NCBI GenBank assembly: GCA_026391675.1
Contig: JAPLDQ010000004.1
Coordinates: 95,747-159,746, forward strand
Length of the DNA: 64,000 nt
Source: Bacteroidota bacterium
Lineage (GTDB): Bacteria; Bacteroidota; Bacteroidia; Bacteroidales; JACABE01
Direction of reading: 5' to 3'
Part shown: piece by piece, positions 37,090-45,060 of the stretch
How the letters are laid out: every line of letters begins with the position of its first letter
Numbering within the stretch: the first letter of the stretch is position 1
Notes under the pieces: model-generated
Told to the model about the DNA's origin: nothing
What the model saw: only the letters and a program-made list of their open reading frames with translations
Database searches by the model: none
Position numbers and translations under genes: made by a program

Positions 37090-39006
37090 TTAGTTTTCAA
37101 TCAGTTTTTTAATACTACTAATATTTTTATTATTACTCACAGTTTTTCCTTCAGGAGTGTATAAATAATTAATTTCATTCTGGTAATGTTCTGTTATTCT
37201 TCCTCTGACCATTTTCATAGTAGAATTGAGCATGCGGTTTTGTTCGGTAAATGCTTCATCCAAGACAATAAAGGAAGCCGGTAACCATCTTTCGGGAAAG
37301 ACTAATTTATGTTTTCCTGATTTGTTAATATGATGTATTTCATCATATAAATGTTGCAGGAAATGTTTCGCTTTTTCTTCAGTAGTAACCAGGTGATGAT
37401 GTTTGTTGTGAGCTATCCATTGTTTTACTGCTTCTTTGTTTATTACAATTAATCCGATAGTATAAGGATTCTGGTTATTATAAAGCATAATTTGCTCAAT
37501 AAAAGGCAAATGTTCAGTTAACTGTTCTTCAATACCTTCAGGGCTGTATTTTTCACCGTCATTGCCAATAAGTAAACTTTTAAAGCGACCAACTACATGT
37601 AAAAAACCATCTTTGTCAAGATAGCCCATATCACCGGTATGCAGCCATCCATCTTTTAAAGCTTCATTCGAAGCCGTTTCGTTTTTCCAGTATGCCAGCA
37701 TAACATTTTCACCTTTTACCACAATTTCACCTTTTTCACCGTCAGGCATTTCTTTATTGTCATTATCCAGTATTTTTACTTCAATAGGAGTAACCAGATA
37801 GCCTGATGATCCCAGTTTATGTTTGTGCAAGGCATTGGCAGAAATTACTGGTGAAGCTTCAGAAAGTCCGTAACCCTGCATCATTGGAATACCTATGGCA
37901 TAAAAGAATCGTTGTAAATCGATATCCAGTAAAGCACCGCCACCAATAAAAAAATCCAGTTTACCACCAAAGCCTTCGCGGATTTTACTGAATAAAATTT
38001 TATCAAAAAGTTTTACCATGGGTTGCAGTAAAAACCGTAATCCTTTACCTTTGTTCCAGCCTTCAGCATTGTAGAGATAAGCAATATTTAATCCGATTTT
38101 CAGCATATTTTCGGCCACTTTTCCTTTATCACTTATGTTTTTTTCAATATTTTTTTTGAAGTTTTTGGCTAAAGCCGGAACACTTAAAATAAGATTAGGT
38201 TTAACTTCCCTGATATTGATGGGAATATTCTTAATTGCATCCAAAGCCGATTTCCCTGACTGAACAGAAGCAATACTGGCTCCTTTGTAAATAAAACTAT
38301 ATAATCCTGCAGTGTGAGCAAATGAATGGTCCCATGGCAGTATCAATAAAGTACAATATTCTTCGGGAATAGTCATAAGGGTACAAGCCTGCTCGACATT
38401 AGCCGTATAATTGCGGTGGGTAAGGATAATCCCTTTTGGATCTGCTGTTGTCCCGGATGTATAGCAGATATTTGCATAATCATTGGCTTGAATTCCTTCT
38501 TTTCTTTTTTCAAACTCACTTCCTCTACTGGCTAAAAACGCATCACCCATTTCATAAATGCCCTCTTTATAGATTTCATCATCGTTGTAGGATTCCTGAG
38601 GGTCCAGATATATGATCTTTTCAAGCAAGGGGCATTCCTGCCGGATCTCTTTGATTTTTTTTGCCTGTCCCTGTGATACAATAATATATTTACTTTCGGA
38701 ATGATTGATACGGAATTTTATTTCTGAAGCATCAATCAGTTTAACCGAAAGCGGCACATTAACCGCACCGCAGTATAACATGGCCAGTTCGCTGATTAAC
38801 CAGTCGTTGCGGCCTTCTGAAATCAGCGAAATCCGGTCTCCTTTTTCAACACCAAGACTCAATAAGCCTGCAGCAAACCTGATTACTAAATCATAGGTTT
38901 CCTGATAAGTTATGGCTTCATATTTATCTGTTTTCTTTTCTCTGAGTAATGGATTTTTGGCGTATTTATTGACACTTTTTTCAAATAATTCTATAATGGT
39001 TTGCAT
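37090..39006 (-). CDS. AMP-forming long-chain fatty acid-CoA ligase
   Basis: 638 residues, ANL-superfamily acyl-CoA synthetase. The P-loop YTSGTTADPKGIILTHRN, the A5 motif GYGLSEASPVIS, the A7 motif WLHTGDMGYLDKDGF and the C-terminal hinge GRFKSLLIGNDGEKYSPEGIEE are all present. It activates fatty acids using ATP and CoA for lipid synthesis or beta-oxidation. It is 23 bp downstream of the Crp/Fnr-type regulator, so the regulator and ligase are probably co-transcribed. Confidence 0.92.
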   Translation of the reverse strand: MQTIIELFEKSVNKYAKNPLLREKKTDKYEAITYQETYDLVIRFAAGLLSLGVEKGDRISLISEGRNDWLISELAMLYCGAVNVPLSVKLIDASEIKFRINHSESKYIIVSQGQAKKIKEIRQECPLLEKIIYLDPQESYNDDEIYKEGIYEMGDAFLASRGSEFEKRKEGIQANDYANICYTSGTTADPKGIILTHRNYTANVEQACTLMTIPEEYCTLLILPWDHSFAHTAGLYSFIYKGASIASVQSGKSALDAIKNIPINIREVKPNLILSVPALAKNFKKNIEKNISDKGKVAENMLKIGLNIAYLYNAEGWNKGKGLRFLLQPMVKLFDKILFSKIREGFGGKLDFFIGGGALLDIDLQRFFYAIGIPMMQGYGLSEASPVISANALHKHKLGSSGYLVTPIEVKILDNDNKEMPDGEKGEIVVKGENVMLAYWKNETASNEALKDGWLHTGDMGYLDKDGFLHVVGRFKSLLIGNDGEKYSPEGIEEQLTEHLPFIEQIMLYNNQNPYTIGLIVINKEAVKQWIAHNKHHHLVTTEEKAKHFLQHLYDEIHHINKSGKHKLVFPERWLPASFIVLDEAFTEQNRMLNSTMKMVRGRITEHYQNEINYLYTPEGKTVSNNKNISSIKKLIEN

Positions 39007-39029
39007 ACTTTTCTATTTGTTTTTTAATA

Positions 39030-39725
39030 TTACCCTCTTTTGCTTATTTCTTCCAACTTTTCTTTATCCAACAAAACAATATTTTTCTCTTCGAGTTTAA
39101 TAATATTTTCCTTTTCGAAGTTTTTCAGGGTTTTAACTGCACTTTCAACAGAAGTGCCAGCAAATTCAGCAAGATCTTTACGGCTTAAATAAGGGAAAAC
39201 AGAGGACGAATTATATGTTTCCTTGTCTAAATAAAGCAATGCATCTGCAATTTTGCCATTCATCTGTTTATAAATTACATTACGCAAGGCATTGAATAAA
39301 AAGTTATTCTGACTGCAATAGGCTTTCATGATTTTTGATGCAAATAAAGCATTGTTTTCCAGTATATTCAGCATGGCTTCCTTTTCAATCAGAAAAGCAT
39401 GGGTATCAGTTATGGCAACACTTGAATAATTAAACCTGTTTTCGTTATAAATAGCTGATAATCCGATAAATTCTCCTGTCTTATAAAGCCTGAGATTGTA
39501 GTTTTTGTTTAAATCGCCTTCAATATATTGCTTAACAATGCCATCAACAATAAAGAGTATAAAAGAAGCAAAAGTACCTTGTTTGGTAAGGTTTTCACCT
39601 TTCCTGAAATAAACCATCGTCTTGCTTTTTCTGATAAAGTTGATTTCATTTTCGCTAAGCAATAAAAAACAAGGAGCAGTAATATCGCAGTAAATGGATT
39701 GTTCTGATTCAGCAATTATTTTCAT
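39030..39725 (-). CDS. Crp/Fnr-family transcriptional regulator
   Basis: 231 residues. N-terminal cyclic-nucleotide-binding-like beta-roll (about 20-135), dimer helix, and C-terminal winged helix-turn-helix (YLSRKDLAEFAGTSVESAVKTLKNFEKENII). It lacks the four-Cys cluster of FNR (only Cys 13 and Cys 19 near the N-terminus), so direct oxygen sensing is not supported. It is divergent from osmC and upstream of the acyl-CoA ligase, both candidate targets. Confidence 0.88.
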   Translation of the reverse strand: MKIIAESEQSIYCDITAPCFLLLSENEINFIRKSKTMVYFRKGENLTKQGTFASFILFIVDGIVKQYIEGDLNKNYNLRLYKTGEFIGLSAIYNENRFNYSSVAITDTHAFLIEKEAMLNILENNALFASKIMKAYCSQNNFLFNALRNVIYKQMNGKIADALLYLDKETYNSSSVFPYLSRKDLAEFAGTSVESAVKTLKNFEKENIIKLEEKNIVLLDKEKLEEISKRG

Positions 39726-39746
39726 TTATAGTCATCTTAATTTTTA

Positions 39747-39754
39747 CAAAGATA
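39747..39754 (-). promoter_or_regulatory. Candidate promoter for crp-acyl-CoA ligase
   Basis: TATCTTTG on the minus strand with a TTTG -33 element 18 bp further upstream (39773-39776); 21 bp before the start codon. Confidence 0.5.
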
Positions 39755-39849
39755 AGAATTAATCAAAATTAACAAAAAGATTGAGCCAAATCATTCAGAT
39801 AGTTGTTTTAATAGTAAATGACAAATGTAATTCATGTTTGCTTTAATTG

Positions 39850-39857
39850 TAAATTTG
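39850..39857 (+). promoter_or_regulatory. Candidate -7 element for the OsmC-family gene
   Basis: TAAATTTG, 25 bp before the ATG at 39883. Confidence 0.45.
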
Positions 39858-39882
39858 CAATACTAAATTAAAATTGAATAAA

Positions 39883-40296
39883 ATGAAAAATATTGTTAAT
39901 ACATCATGGGCCGGTAATATGAAATTTAGTGCTAATGTTAGCGGACACCCTATAATGCTGGATGCAGCGGTTGCAGTTGGTGGAGAAAATGCAGGCTCAA
40001 GACCTAAAGAATTAATGCTGGCTGCACTGGCAGGTTGCACAGGAATGGATGTTGTATCTATATTAAAGAAAATGCAGGTTGAATTGGATGGTTTTGATAT
40101 TAAAGTTGAAGCCGATTTAACGGAAGAACATCCTAAAGTTTATACTCATATTCATATTATTTATCAATTTAAAGGGAAAGATCTGGATATTGAAAAATTA
40201 AAAAAAGCGATTGAGTTATCACAGGAAAAATATTGCGGGGTTTCAGCTATGTATAAAAAAGCGATGGAAATTAGTTATGAGATAGTTATCTTATAA
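39883..40296 (+). CDS. OsmC-family peroxiredoxin-like protein
   Basis: 137 residues from the ATG at 39883 (track start is TTG at 39874). OsmC/Ohr fold with two conserved Cys residues in typical contexts: LAALAGCTGMDVVSILKK and SQEKYCGVSAMYKKA. These form the redox pair that reduces organic hydroperoxides. It belongs to the generic OsmC branch, not confirmed Ohr. Divergent from the Crp/Fnr regulator. Confidence 0.9.
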   Translation: MKNIVNTSWAGNMKFSANVSGHPIMLDAAVAVGGENAGSRPKELMLAALAGCTGMDVVSILKKMQVELDGFDIKVEADLTEEHPKVYTHIHIIYQFKGKDLDIEKLKKAIELSQEKYCGVSAMYKKAMEISYEIVIL

Positions 40297-40342
40297 ATTA
40301 TTATGATAAGTTATATATTCAGATTTTTCTCTTGATATTTAT

Positions 40343-40350
40343 TATTTTTG
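40343..40350 (+). promoter_or_regulatory. -7 element almost touching the start codon (possible leaderless mRNA)
   Basis: TATTTTTG ends 4 bp before the ATG at 40355, so transcription would begin at or next to the start codon. Confidence 0.4.
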
Positions 40351-40354
40351 CATT

Positions 40355-41056
40355 ATGAATAGAAACAAAATTCTCATTATATTTTTTCTTTTTGCATTTG
40401 CGATGCAAACTTCATATAATAGCAATGCTCAGTATACAATAACACCTTCAGATACAATTAACGTATATCAGGACTTTAATTTAATTGCATATTATAGTGT
40501 CAATATAAATAATACTACTTCTGATTCATTGCAGATGCATTGGAGAACTCTTCAATATGATACTACCGGTGGTACATATTTTGATTTCTGTGCCTCAGGA
40601 ATTTGTTATACCGGATTCCCATTAACCGGAAGTTTTCCAATAATTGCACCAGGTGGGCATGGCTGGGCAGGAGCCCATTTCAGAACCGGAAATATCCCTG
40701 TAAGCGTTACTGCAAAAGTATTGTTAACTGAAGGTTTATCTGAAACAGGTGATACTGTTACATTTATATTGCATGCTACAAATACTGCAGGCCTGGAGAA
40801 TATTAAAAGCGTTGAAAATCCATTCAGCATTTATCCCAATCCTGTAAAAGATAAGATCAGCATTAAATCCAATTCAGATAAAGCTGTTGAAATCCGTATT
40901 TTATTGTACAATATTCTGGGCGAAATTATATATGACAATAAAGGAAGGAGCAGTTTAACCGAAATTCCGGTTGAAAAAATTCCTGAAGGAATTTATCTCC
41001 TCAAAATCAGATCCGGAAGCAAAGATTATGTAAAAAAAGTTGTGGTTTCCAGATAA
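40355..41056 (+). CDS. Secreted protein with T9SS type A sorting domain
   Basis: 233 residues. Signal peptide ending SNAQY, an Ig-like beta domain of about 120 residues (TDSLQMHWRTLQYD, WAGAHFRTGNIPVSVTAKVLL) with two Cys (FCASGIC), and a Por tail FSIYPNPVKDKISIKSN, YNILGEIIYD and IPEGIYLLKIRSGSKDYVKKVVV. Exported to the surface or medium by T9SS. Exact role unknown. Confidence 0.82.
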   Translation: MNRNKILIIFFLFAFAMQTSYNSNAQYTITPSDTINVYQDFNLIAYYSVNINNTTSDSLQMHWRTLQYDTTGGTYFDFCASGICYTGFPLTGSFPIIAPGGHGWAGAHFRTGNIPVSVTAKVLLTEGLSETGDTVTFILHATNTAGLENIKSVENPFSIYPNPVKDKISIKSNSDKAVEIRILLYNILGEIIYDNKGRSSLTEIPVEKIPEGIYLLKIRSGSKDYVKKVVVSR

Positions 41057-41296
41057 GATTACAAAAAATAATCTAAAATATTCATTTCCAGTAATTTGTT
41101 GCTTGTTAAATTACTTGAATATAGATTATTTATCTTTACATATAACTCCTTTAATAAAAACAGAATTTAATATTTTAAATGAACTATAAGCTAAGTCCTT
41201 TAAAACTTGTTTTACATCAATAAAAAACTTATTTCATTTCAATTATCTTATTGTTGTATTGTGTGCCTTAATTTTAAAAGAGATTATTAATTAGGT

Positions 41297-41304
41297 TAAT
41301 TTTG
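41297..41304 (+). promoter_or_regulatory. Candidate -7 element for the thiol/radical SAM cluster
   Basis: TAATTTTG, 23 bp upstream of the thioredoxin start codon. TTGTTG and ATTGTG lie near 41261-41272 but are spaced slightly too far for an ideal -33. It is the only promoter-like motif I see before 42236. Confidence 0.42.
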
Positions 41305-41327
41305 TATCGGTTTAATAAAATCATAAC

Positions 41328-41747
41328 ATGAACACAACCTTAATCGTATTATTTTCAGGACTGGCAATTTTCACCTATTATATCTATTATTCCTACAGGA
41401 AAATAAAAAATACACCTTTAGCTGAAGATAATGCCAATGTAATGCATCTGAATGATCAGAATTTTCAGCAGCAAATCAGCAAAGGTGTTGTTCTGGTTGA
41501 TTTTTGGGCTGCCTGGTGCATGCCCTGTAAATTATTGGGGCCAATAATCAATGAAGTTGCTGATGAAAATCAGAGTGATGCCAGAATAGGCAAGTTAAAT
41601 GTGGAAGAAAGCCCGCAAACTGCATCAAAATATAGTGTAAGAAGCATACCTACTATGATACTTTTTAAAAATGGTAAAGAAATCAACCGCTTTGTAGGTG
41701 TCAAGCAAAAAGACTTTTTATTGAAACAATTGAATGAAAACAATTAA
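41328..41747 (+). CDS. Membrane-anchored thioredoxin
   Basis: 139 residues. An N-terminal helix (about 4-21) is followed by YYSYRKIK; the positive charges after the helix suggest the thioredoxin domain faces the cytoplasm. Domain: VLVDFWAAWCMPCKLLGPI with a CMPC active site in place of CGPC, cis-Pro in VRSIPTMILF. First gene of the co-directional cluster that continues to 46903; probably supplies reducing equivalents to neighbours, with the Trx-TrxR fusion at 45061 as a possible reductant. Confidence 0.9.
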   Translation: MNTTLIVLFSGLAIFTYYIYYSYRKIKNTPLAEDNANVMHLNDQNFQQQISKGVVLVDFWAAWCMPCKLLGPIINEVADENQSDARIGKLNVEESPQTASKYSVRSIPTMILFKNGKEINRFVGVKQKDFLLKQLNENN

Positions 41748-41772
41748 TTATTAATCTTAAATTTTAAAAATT

Positions 41773-41976
41773 ATGAAAAAGAATATGGGTATAGTTGATA
41801 AAGTAGTCAGAATACTTATCGCTGTTGTAATTGGAATTTTATTCTTTACAAATGTAATATCAGGAACCTTGGGAATCATTTTAATGATTTTAGCCATCGT
41901 ATTTTTACTGACGAGTCTGTTATCTTTTTGTCCGTTATATTTACCTTTTGGAATTCATACAAATAGCAAAAAATAA
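41773..41976 (+). CDS. DUF2892 (YgaP-like) small membrane protein
   Basis: 67 residues with two transmembrane helices. MGIVDKVVRILIAVVIGILFF and LLTSLLSFCPLYLPFGIHT match the DUF2892 inner-membrane family, the helical part found fused to rhodanese in YgaP. The conserved CPLY Cys is present. It ends in TAATG, overlapping the next start by 1 nt, so translation is coupled to the downstream gene. Confidence 0.85.
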   Translation: MKKNMGIVDKVVRILIAVVIGILFFTNVISGTLGIILMILAIVFLLTSLLSFCPLYLPFGIHTNSKK

Positions 41977-42212
41977 TGGCAGAAACATGCGAAAACAACA
42001 GACCTAAGACATTTAAGGAAATCATCCGCTCATCATGGTTCTGGAAACCGGCATCAGCCATTATTATTGGTGGAATACTTGGTTATGTTTACTATCATTT
42101 TGAAGGCTGTACTACCGGAGCCTGTGGCATTGCCAGCAATCCATTTTCAAGTATTGTCTTCGGTAGTGCATTGGGCTATTTTTTAGTAAACAGACCCTGT
42201 AGTTCCTGCTAA
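41976..42212 (+). CDS. DUF6132-like small membrane protein with Cys-rich C-terminus
   Basis: 78 residues. Two transmembrane helices around a conserved loop FEGCTTGACGIASNPFSS, the signature of a Bacteroidota family (DUF6132) found beside thioredoxin and sulfur- or arsenic-related genes. The C-terminus is RPCSSC. Start overlaps the previous stop. Function unknown; paired Cys in the loop and tail suggest thiol chemistry or metal binding at the membrane. Confidence 0.75.
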   Translation: MAETCENNRPKTFKEIIRSSWFWKPASAIIIGGILGYVYYHFEGCTTGACGIASNPFSSIVFGSALGYFLVNRPCSSC

Positions 42213-42235
42213 ATTTATTGTAATATTGAATTGAG

Positions 42236-42889
42236 ATGGAAATAAAAGAAATTGATAAAAGATACAGTGAATTAGCCGGATCGGATGCTTGCCTTTCCTG
42301 TGGCGGCGCATTGAATTATGCAGAACCTCAGTTAGGTGAAGTTTGTGTTGATTTGGGCAGCGGTCGTGGAACGGATGTAATTCGTATGGCTGAACTGGTT
42401 GGGGAAACCGGATTTGCTTATGGTATTGATATTGCTGATGGTATGCTCGAAAAAGCAAGAATAAATGCAATGAAATTTAACATAAGTAATGTTAAGTTTA
42501 TAAAGAGTGAACTGGAGAAAATTGATTTACCCGATAATGTGGCTGATCTTGTAATTTCGAACTGCACGCTGAATCATGCAACTGATAAACAAGCTGTATG
42601 GAATGAAATTTACCGTATTTTAAAGACTGGTGGTAGATTCGTAATCAGTGATATTTATTCAACGCATGTTATTGCTGACGAATTTAAAAACGATGCTGTT
42701 GCTGTTGCTGAATGCTGGGCAGGAGCAGTTACCAAAATTGAATACATGATACAATTGAGTCAGGCAGGTTTTAAAACTGTTCAGATTATAGAAGAATCCT
42801 CGCCTTATGCCAAAGGGAATGCAGAAGTGGTGAGTTTTACCATTGCGGGGAAAAAGATAGTAGGATGTGCGTGTGGTTGCGGGAGTTAA
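42236..42889 (+). CDS. ArsM-like SAM-dependent methyltransferase with Cys-rich tail
   Basis: 217 residues, class I methyltransferase. SAM motif VCVDLGSGRGTDVIRMA, then ISNCTLNHATDKQAVWNEIYRILKTGGRFVISDI. The pattern ECWAGAVTKIEYMIQLSQAGF matches arsenite methyltransferases, where this Cys (Cys 160 here) binds As(III). Further Cys are at 19, 22, 37 and 110, and the tail reads CACGCGS. It could methylate arsenic, another thiophilic element, or a thiol or peptide substrate. No ArsR, ArsB or Acr3 gene is nearby, so arsenic detoxification is not assured. Confidence 0.75.
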   Translation: MEIKEIDKRYSELAGSDACLSCGGALNYAEPQLGEVCVDLGSGRGTDVIRMAELVGETGFAYGIDIADGMLEKARINAMKFNISNVKFIKSELEKIDLPDNVADLVISNCTLNHATDKQAVWNEIYRILKTGGRFVISDIYSTHVIADEFKNDAVAVAECWAGAVTKIEYMIQLSQAGFKTVQIIEESSPYAKGNAEVVSFTIAGKKIVGCACGCGS

Positions 42890-42951
42890 GAATTAGGAAT
42901 CTGGAATTAGGAAATAGAAATAAAAAATATAATTAAAAATAAATTTATAAG

Positions 42952-43053
42952 ATGAAAACATTAGTAAAAAGAAAAGCAGAAAAAGAAGTTACAAAAAAAC
43001 AAGCGCAATGCTGTGCCAAAACATCTAAAACTGTAGTTGGTTGCCACGATTAA
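42952..43053 (+). CDS. 33-residue Cys-containing peptide, candidate modified-peptide precursor
   Basis: Below the ORF-track threshold. ATG at 42952 follows an A-rich leader like those of neighbouring genes, and TAA ends at 43053. Residues 1-18 are basic and helical (six Lys, one Arg, leader-like). The C-terminal part QCCAKTSKTVVGCHD holds Cys 20, 21 and 31. It lies 50 bp upstream of the SPASM radical SAM gene on the same strand, the usual position of a RiPP precursor. A Cys-rich metal-binding peptide is the alternative. No homologue is known to me. Confidence 0.55.
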   Translation: MKTLVKRKAEKEVTKKQAQCCAKTSKTVVGCHD

Positions 43054-43103
43054 TCAATTAACCAAGAATAATAAGCAATCCATTTACTGAATACCCAAAA
43101 GCA

Positions 43104-44426
43104 ATGATCTTCTCCAAACACAATATTTTTTCAAAGATAAAGGATAGTGACAATTATTTTATTGTCAATCTTTTAAGCGGAAGTGCCGATATTGTGACGC
43201 CCGAAGAAGCTGAAATGATAAAAAATCTGATAAATGGCAAGGAGGTTTCTGAAGCTTTTATTGAACAGCTGTCAACTCAGGCATATTGGGTGGATGAAAA
43301 AGAAGAAAATCTTTTATATCAGTCAAAATACCTTGATTTTATAGATAGCAGGGATGATGATGAAGTTCAGCTGTTTTTTGTACCGAATTACAGTTGTAAT
43401 TTTGCCTGTTCCTATTGCTATCAGGATGAATACCAGTATACTGATGTTGCCTTGTCGGAAGAAATTATTGATGCATTTTTCAGTTACATTAAATCAGAAT
43501 TTGCTGACCGCAAAAAGTATCTGACGGTTTTTGGCGGTGAACCTTTGTTGAATTCACCTAAGCAAAAGAACCTGATTGCCTATTTTCTCAAGCAAGCAAA
43601 TAAGTATAATCTTGAAGTTTGTTTTGTTACCAATGGCTATACGCTTGAAAATTATATTGATTTACTGAAGTCAGCCAGGATCAGGGAAATCCAGATTACT
43701 TTGGACGGAGTGGGGGATGTGCATGATAAACGCCGTTTCTTAAAAGGTGGCGGTGCTACTTTTGAAAAAATAGTAAAAGGAATTGATGCCTGTTTACAAA
43801 ACAATATTCCGGTTAATTTACGCATGGTGGTGGATAAGGAAAATATCAGTGAATTACCTGTGATGGCTCAGTTTGCCATTGATAAAGGATGGACTGAGGA
43901 TGCGAATTTCAAAACCCAGTTGGGCCGGAATTATGAACTGCATCATTGTCAGGCCACTTCTGAAAAATTGTTTTCCAGAATATCTCTTTACGAAAGTATT
44001 TACAATCTGACAAAACAGCATCCAAATATTATTGAATTTCATAAACCTGCGTATTCCATATCAAAATTTCTGTCGGAAAATGACAGTTTACCTGATCCTT
44101 TGTTTGATGCCTGTCCGGCATGCAAAACAGAGTGGGCATTTGATTATACCGGACATATTTATTCCTGTACTGCCACGGTTGGTAAAGCTGACGAAGCATT
44201 AGGTACTTTCTTTCCGGAAGTAAGCAGAAAAGAGGAAATGATCAATGAATGGGAAAGCCGCGATGTAACAGCCATAGCAGAATGCAATGACTGTAGCATG
44301 CAGCTGGCTTGCGGTGGTGGTTGTGGCTCAGTTGCCAAAAACAGGACTGGAAAAGTCTGTTCTACAGATTGCCGACCTGTAAAAGAATTGCTGGAACTGG
44401 GATTTTCAGCCTATTTCGAAAATTAA
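43104..44426 (+). CDS. Radical SAM/SPASM protein, candidate peptide maturase
   Basis: 440 residues. The N-terminal ~75 residues (DNYFIVNLLSGSADIVTPEEAEMIKNL...LSTQAYWVDEKEE) look like the PqqD/RRE-like peptide-binding lead-in of many peptide maturases. The radical SAM motif CNFACSYC has cluster Cys 98, 102 and 105, followed by VFGGEPLL. The C-terminal SPASM domain has CPACKTEWAFDYTGHIYSCTA and CNDCSMQLACGGGCGS...CSTDC, enough Cys for two auxiliary clusters. SPASM enzymes modify peptides or proteins (thioether links, Cys or Ser oxidation). The adjacent Cys peptide and Cys-tailed proteins are candidate substrates. Confidence 0.85.
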   Translation: MIFSKHNIFSKIKDSDNYFIVNLLSGSADIVTPEEAEMIKNLINGKEVSEAFIEQLSTQAYWVDEKEENLLYQSKYLDFIDSRDDDEVQLFFVPNYSCNFACSYCYQDEYQYTDVALSEEIIDAFFSYIKSEFADRKKYLTVFGGEPLLNSPKQKNLIAYFLKQANKYNLEVCFVTNGYTLENYIDLLKSARIREIQITLDGVGDVHDKRRFLKGGGATFEKIVKGIDACLQNNIPVNLRMVVDKENISELPVMAQFAIDKGWTEDANFKTQLGRNYELHHCQATSEKLFSRISLYESIYNLTKQHPNIIEFHKPAYSISKFLSENDSLPDPLFDACPACKTEWAFDYTGHIYSCTATVGKADEALGTFFPEVSRKEEMINEWESRDVTAIAECNDCSMQLACGGGCGSVAKNRTGKVCSTDCRPVKELLELGFSAYFEN

Positions 44427-44438
44427 TAAAATATTGAA

Positions 44439-45056
44439 ATGACCTTCGACGAAAAAGCAAAAACCTGGGATGATAATCCCTTATTTATAGAAAGAGCTAA
44501 AACAATAGCTGATGAAATCCGTAATTTTGTTAAACCTGCCAAAACAGCTGAGGCTTTTGAGTATGGCTGCGGAACCGGTCTGCTGAGCTATTTCCTGCAG
44601 GAAGATTTTGCAAATATAACCCTGGCTGATACTTCCAAAGGCATGCTTGAAATGCTGAACACAAAAATCGAAAAGGAAAATATTAAGAATTTCCATCCGC
44701 TATTGCTGGATTTGGGAACTTCAGAATATAAGGAGAAGAAATTTGATGTGATTTTTACTTCCATGGCCATGCATCATGTGGATGATGTAAGCAAGGTGAT
44801 GCATGAGTTTTACGAAATGCTGAATCCCGGCGGCTATTTATGTATTGCTGATCTGGATAAGGAAGACGGCAGTTTCCATTCTCATGATCCTGAATTTAAC
44901 GGCCATTTTGGCTTTGCAAAAGACGTTATGGAAAAGCATTTTACAGAAAATGGTTTTACCTTCCTTGACTATAAAACTTGTTTAAGTATAGAAAAACTTT
45001 TTGAAAACAATCAGAAAAAAACATATCCTGTCTTTTTAATGACAGGCAAAAAATAA
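44439..45056 (+). CDS. Class I SAM-dependent methyltransferase
   Basis: 205 residues. MTFDEKAKTWDDNPLFIERAKTIADEI is the usual opening of this methyltransferase group. SAM motif FEYGCGTGLLSYFL, acidic residue in LADTSKGMLEML, and motif FTSMAMHHVDDV, MLNPGGYLCIADLDKEDG. The LADLDKEDGSFH region resembles a family often found near radical SAM and redox genes. Starts 12 bp after the radical SAM gene and 4 bp before the Trx-TrxR fusion. Substrate unknown; the cluster context suggests the same pathway. Confidence 0.85.
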   Translation: MTFDEKAKTWDDNPLFIERAKTIADEIRNFVKPAKTAEAFEYGCGTGLLSYFLQEDFANITLADTSKGMLEMLNTKIEKENIKNFHPLLLDLGTSEYKEKKFDVIFTSMAMHHVDDVSKVMHEFYEMLNPGGYLCIADLDKEDGSFHSHDPEFNGHFGFAKDVMEKHFTENGFTFLDYKTCLSIEKLFENNQKKTYPVFLMTGKK

Positions 45057-45060
45057 TAAA

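Noticed and set aside
39781-39794. FNR-box-like TTGAG-n4-ATCAT between crp and osmC
   Set aside because: Two mismatches to TTGAT-n4-ATCAA and the adjacent regulator lacks the FNR iron-sulfur Cys set; too weak in AT-rich DNA.
42236-42889. Naming the methyltransferase arsM outright
   Set aside because: Cys 160 in the ECWAGA context fits ArsM, but other Cys positions differ and no arsenic genes are adjacent, so only ArsM-like is claimed.
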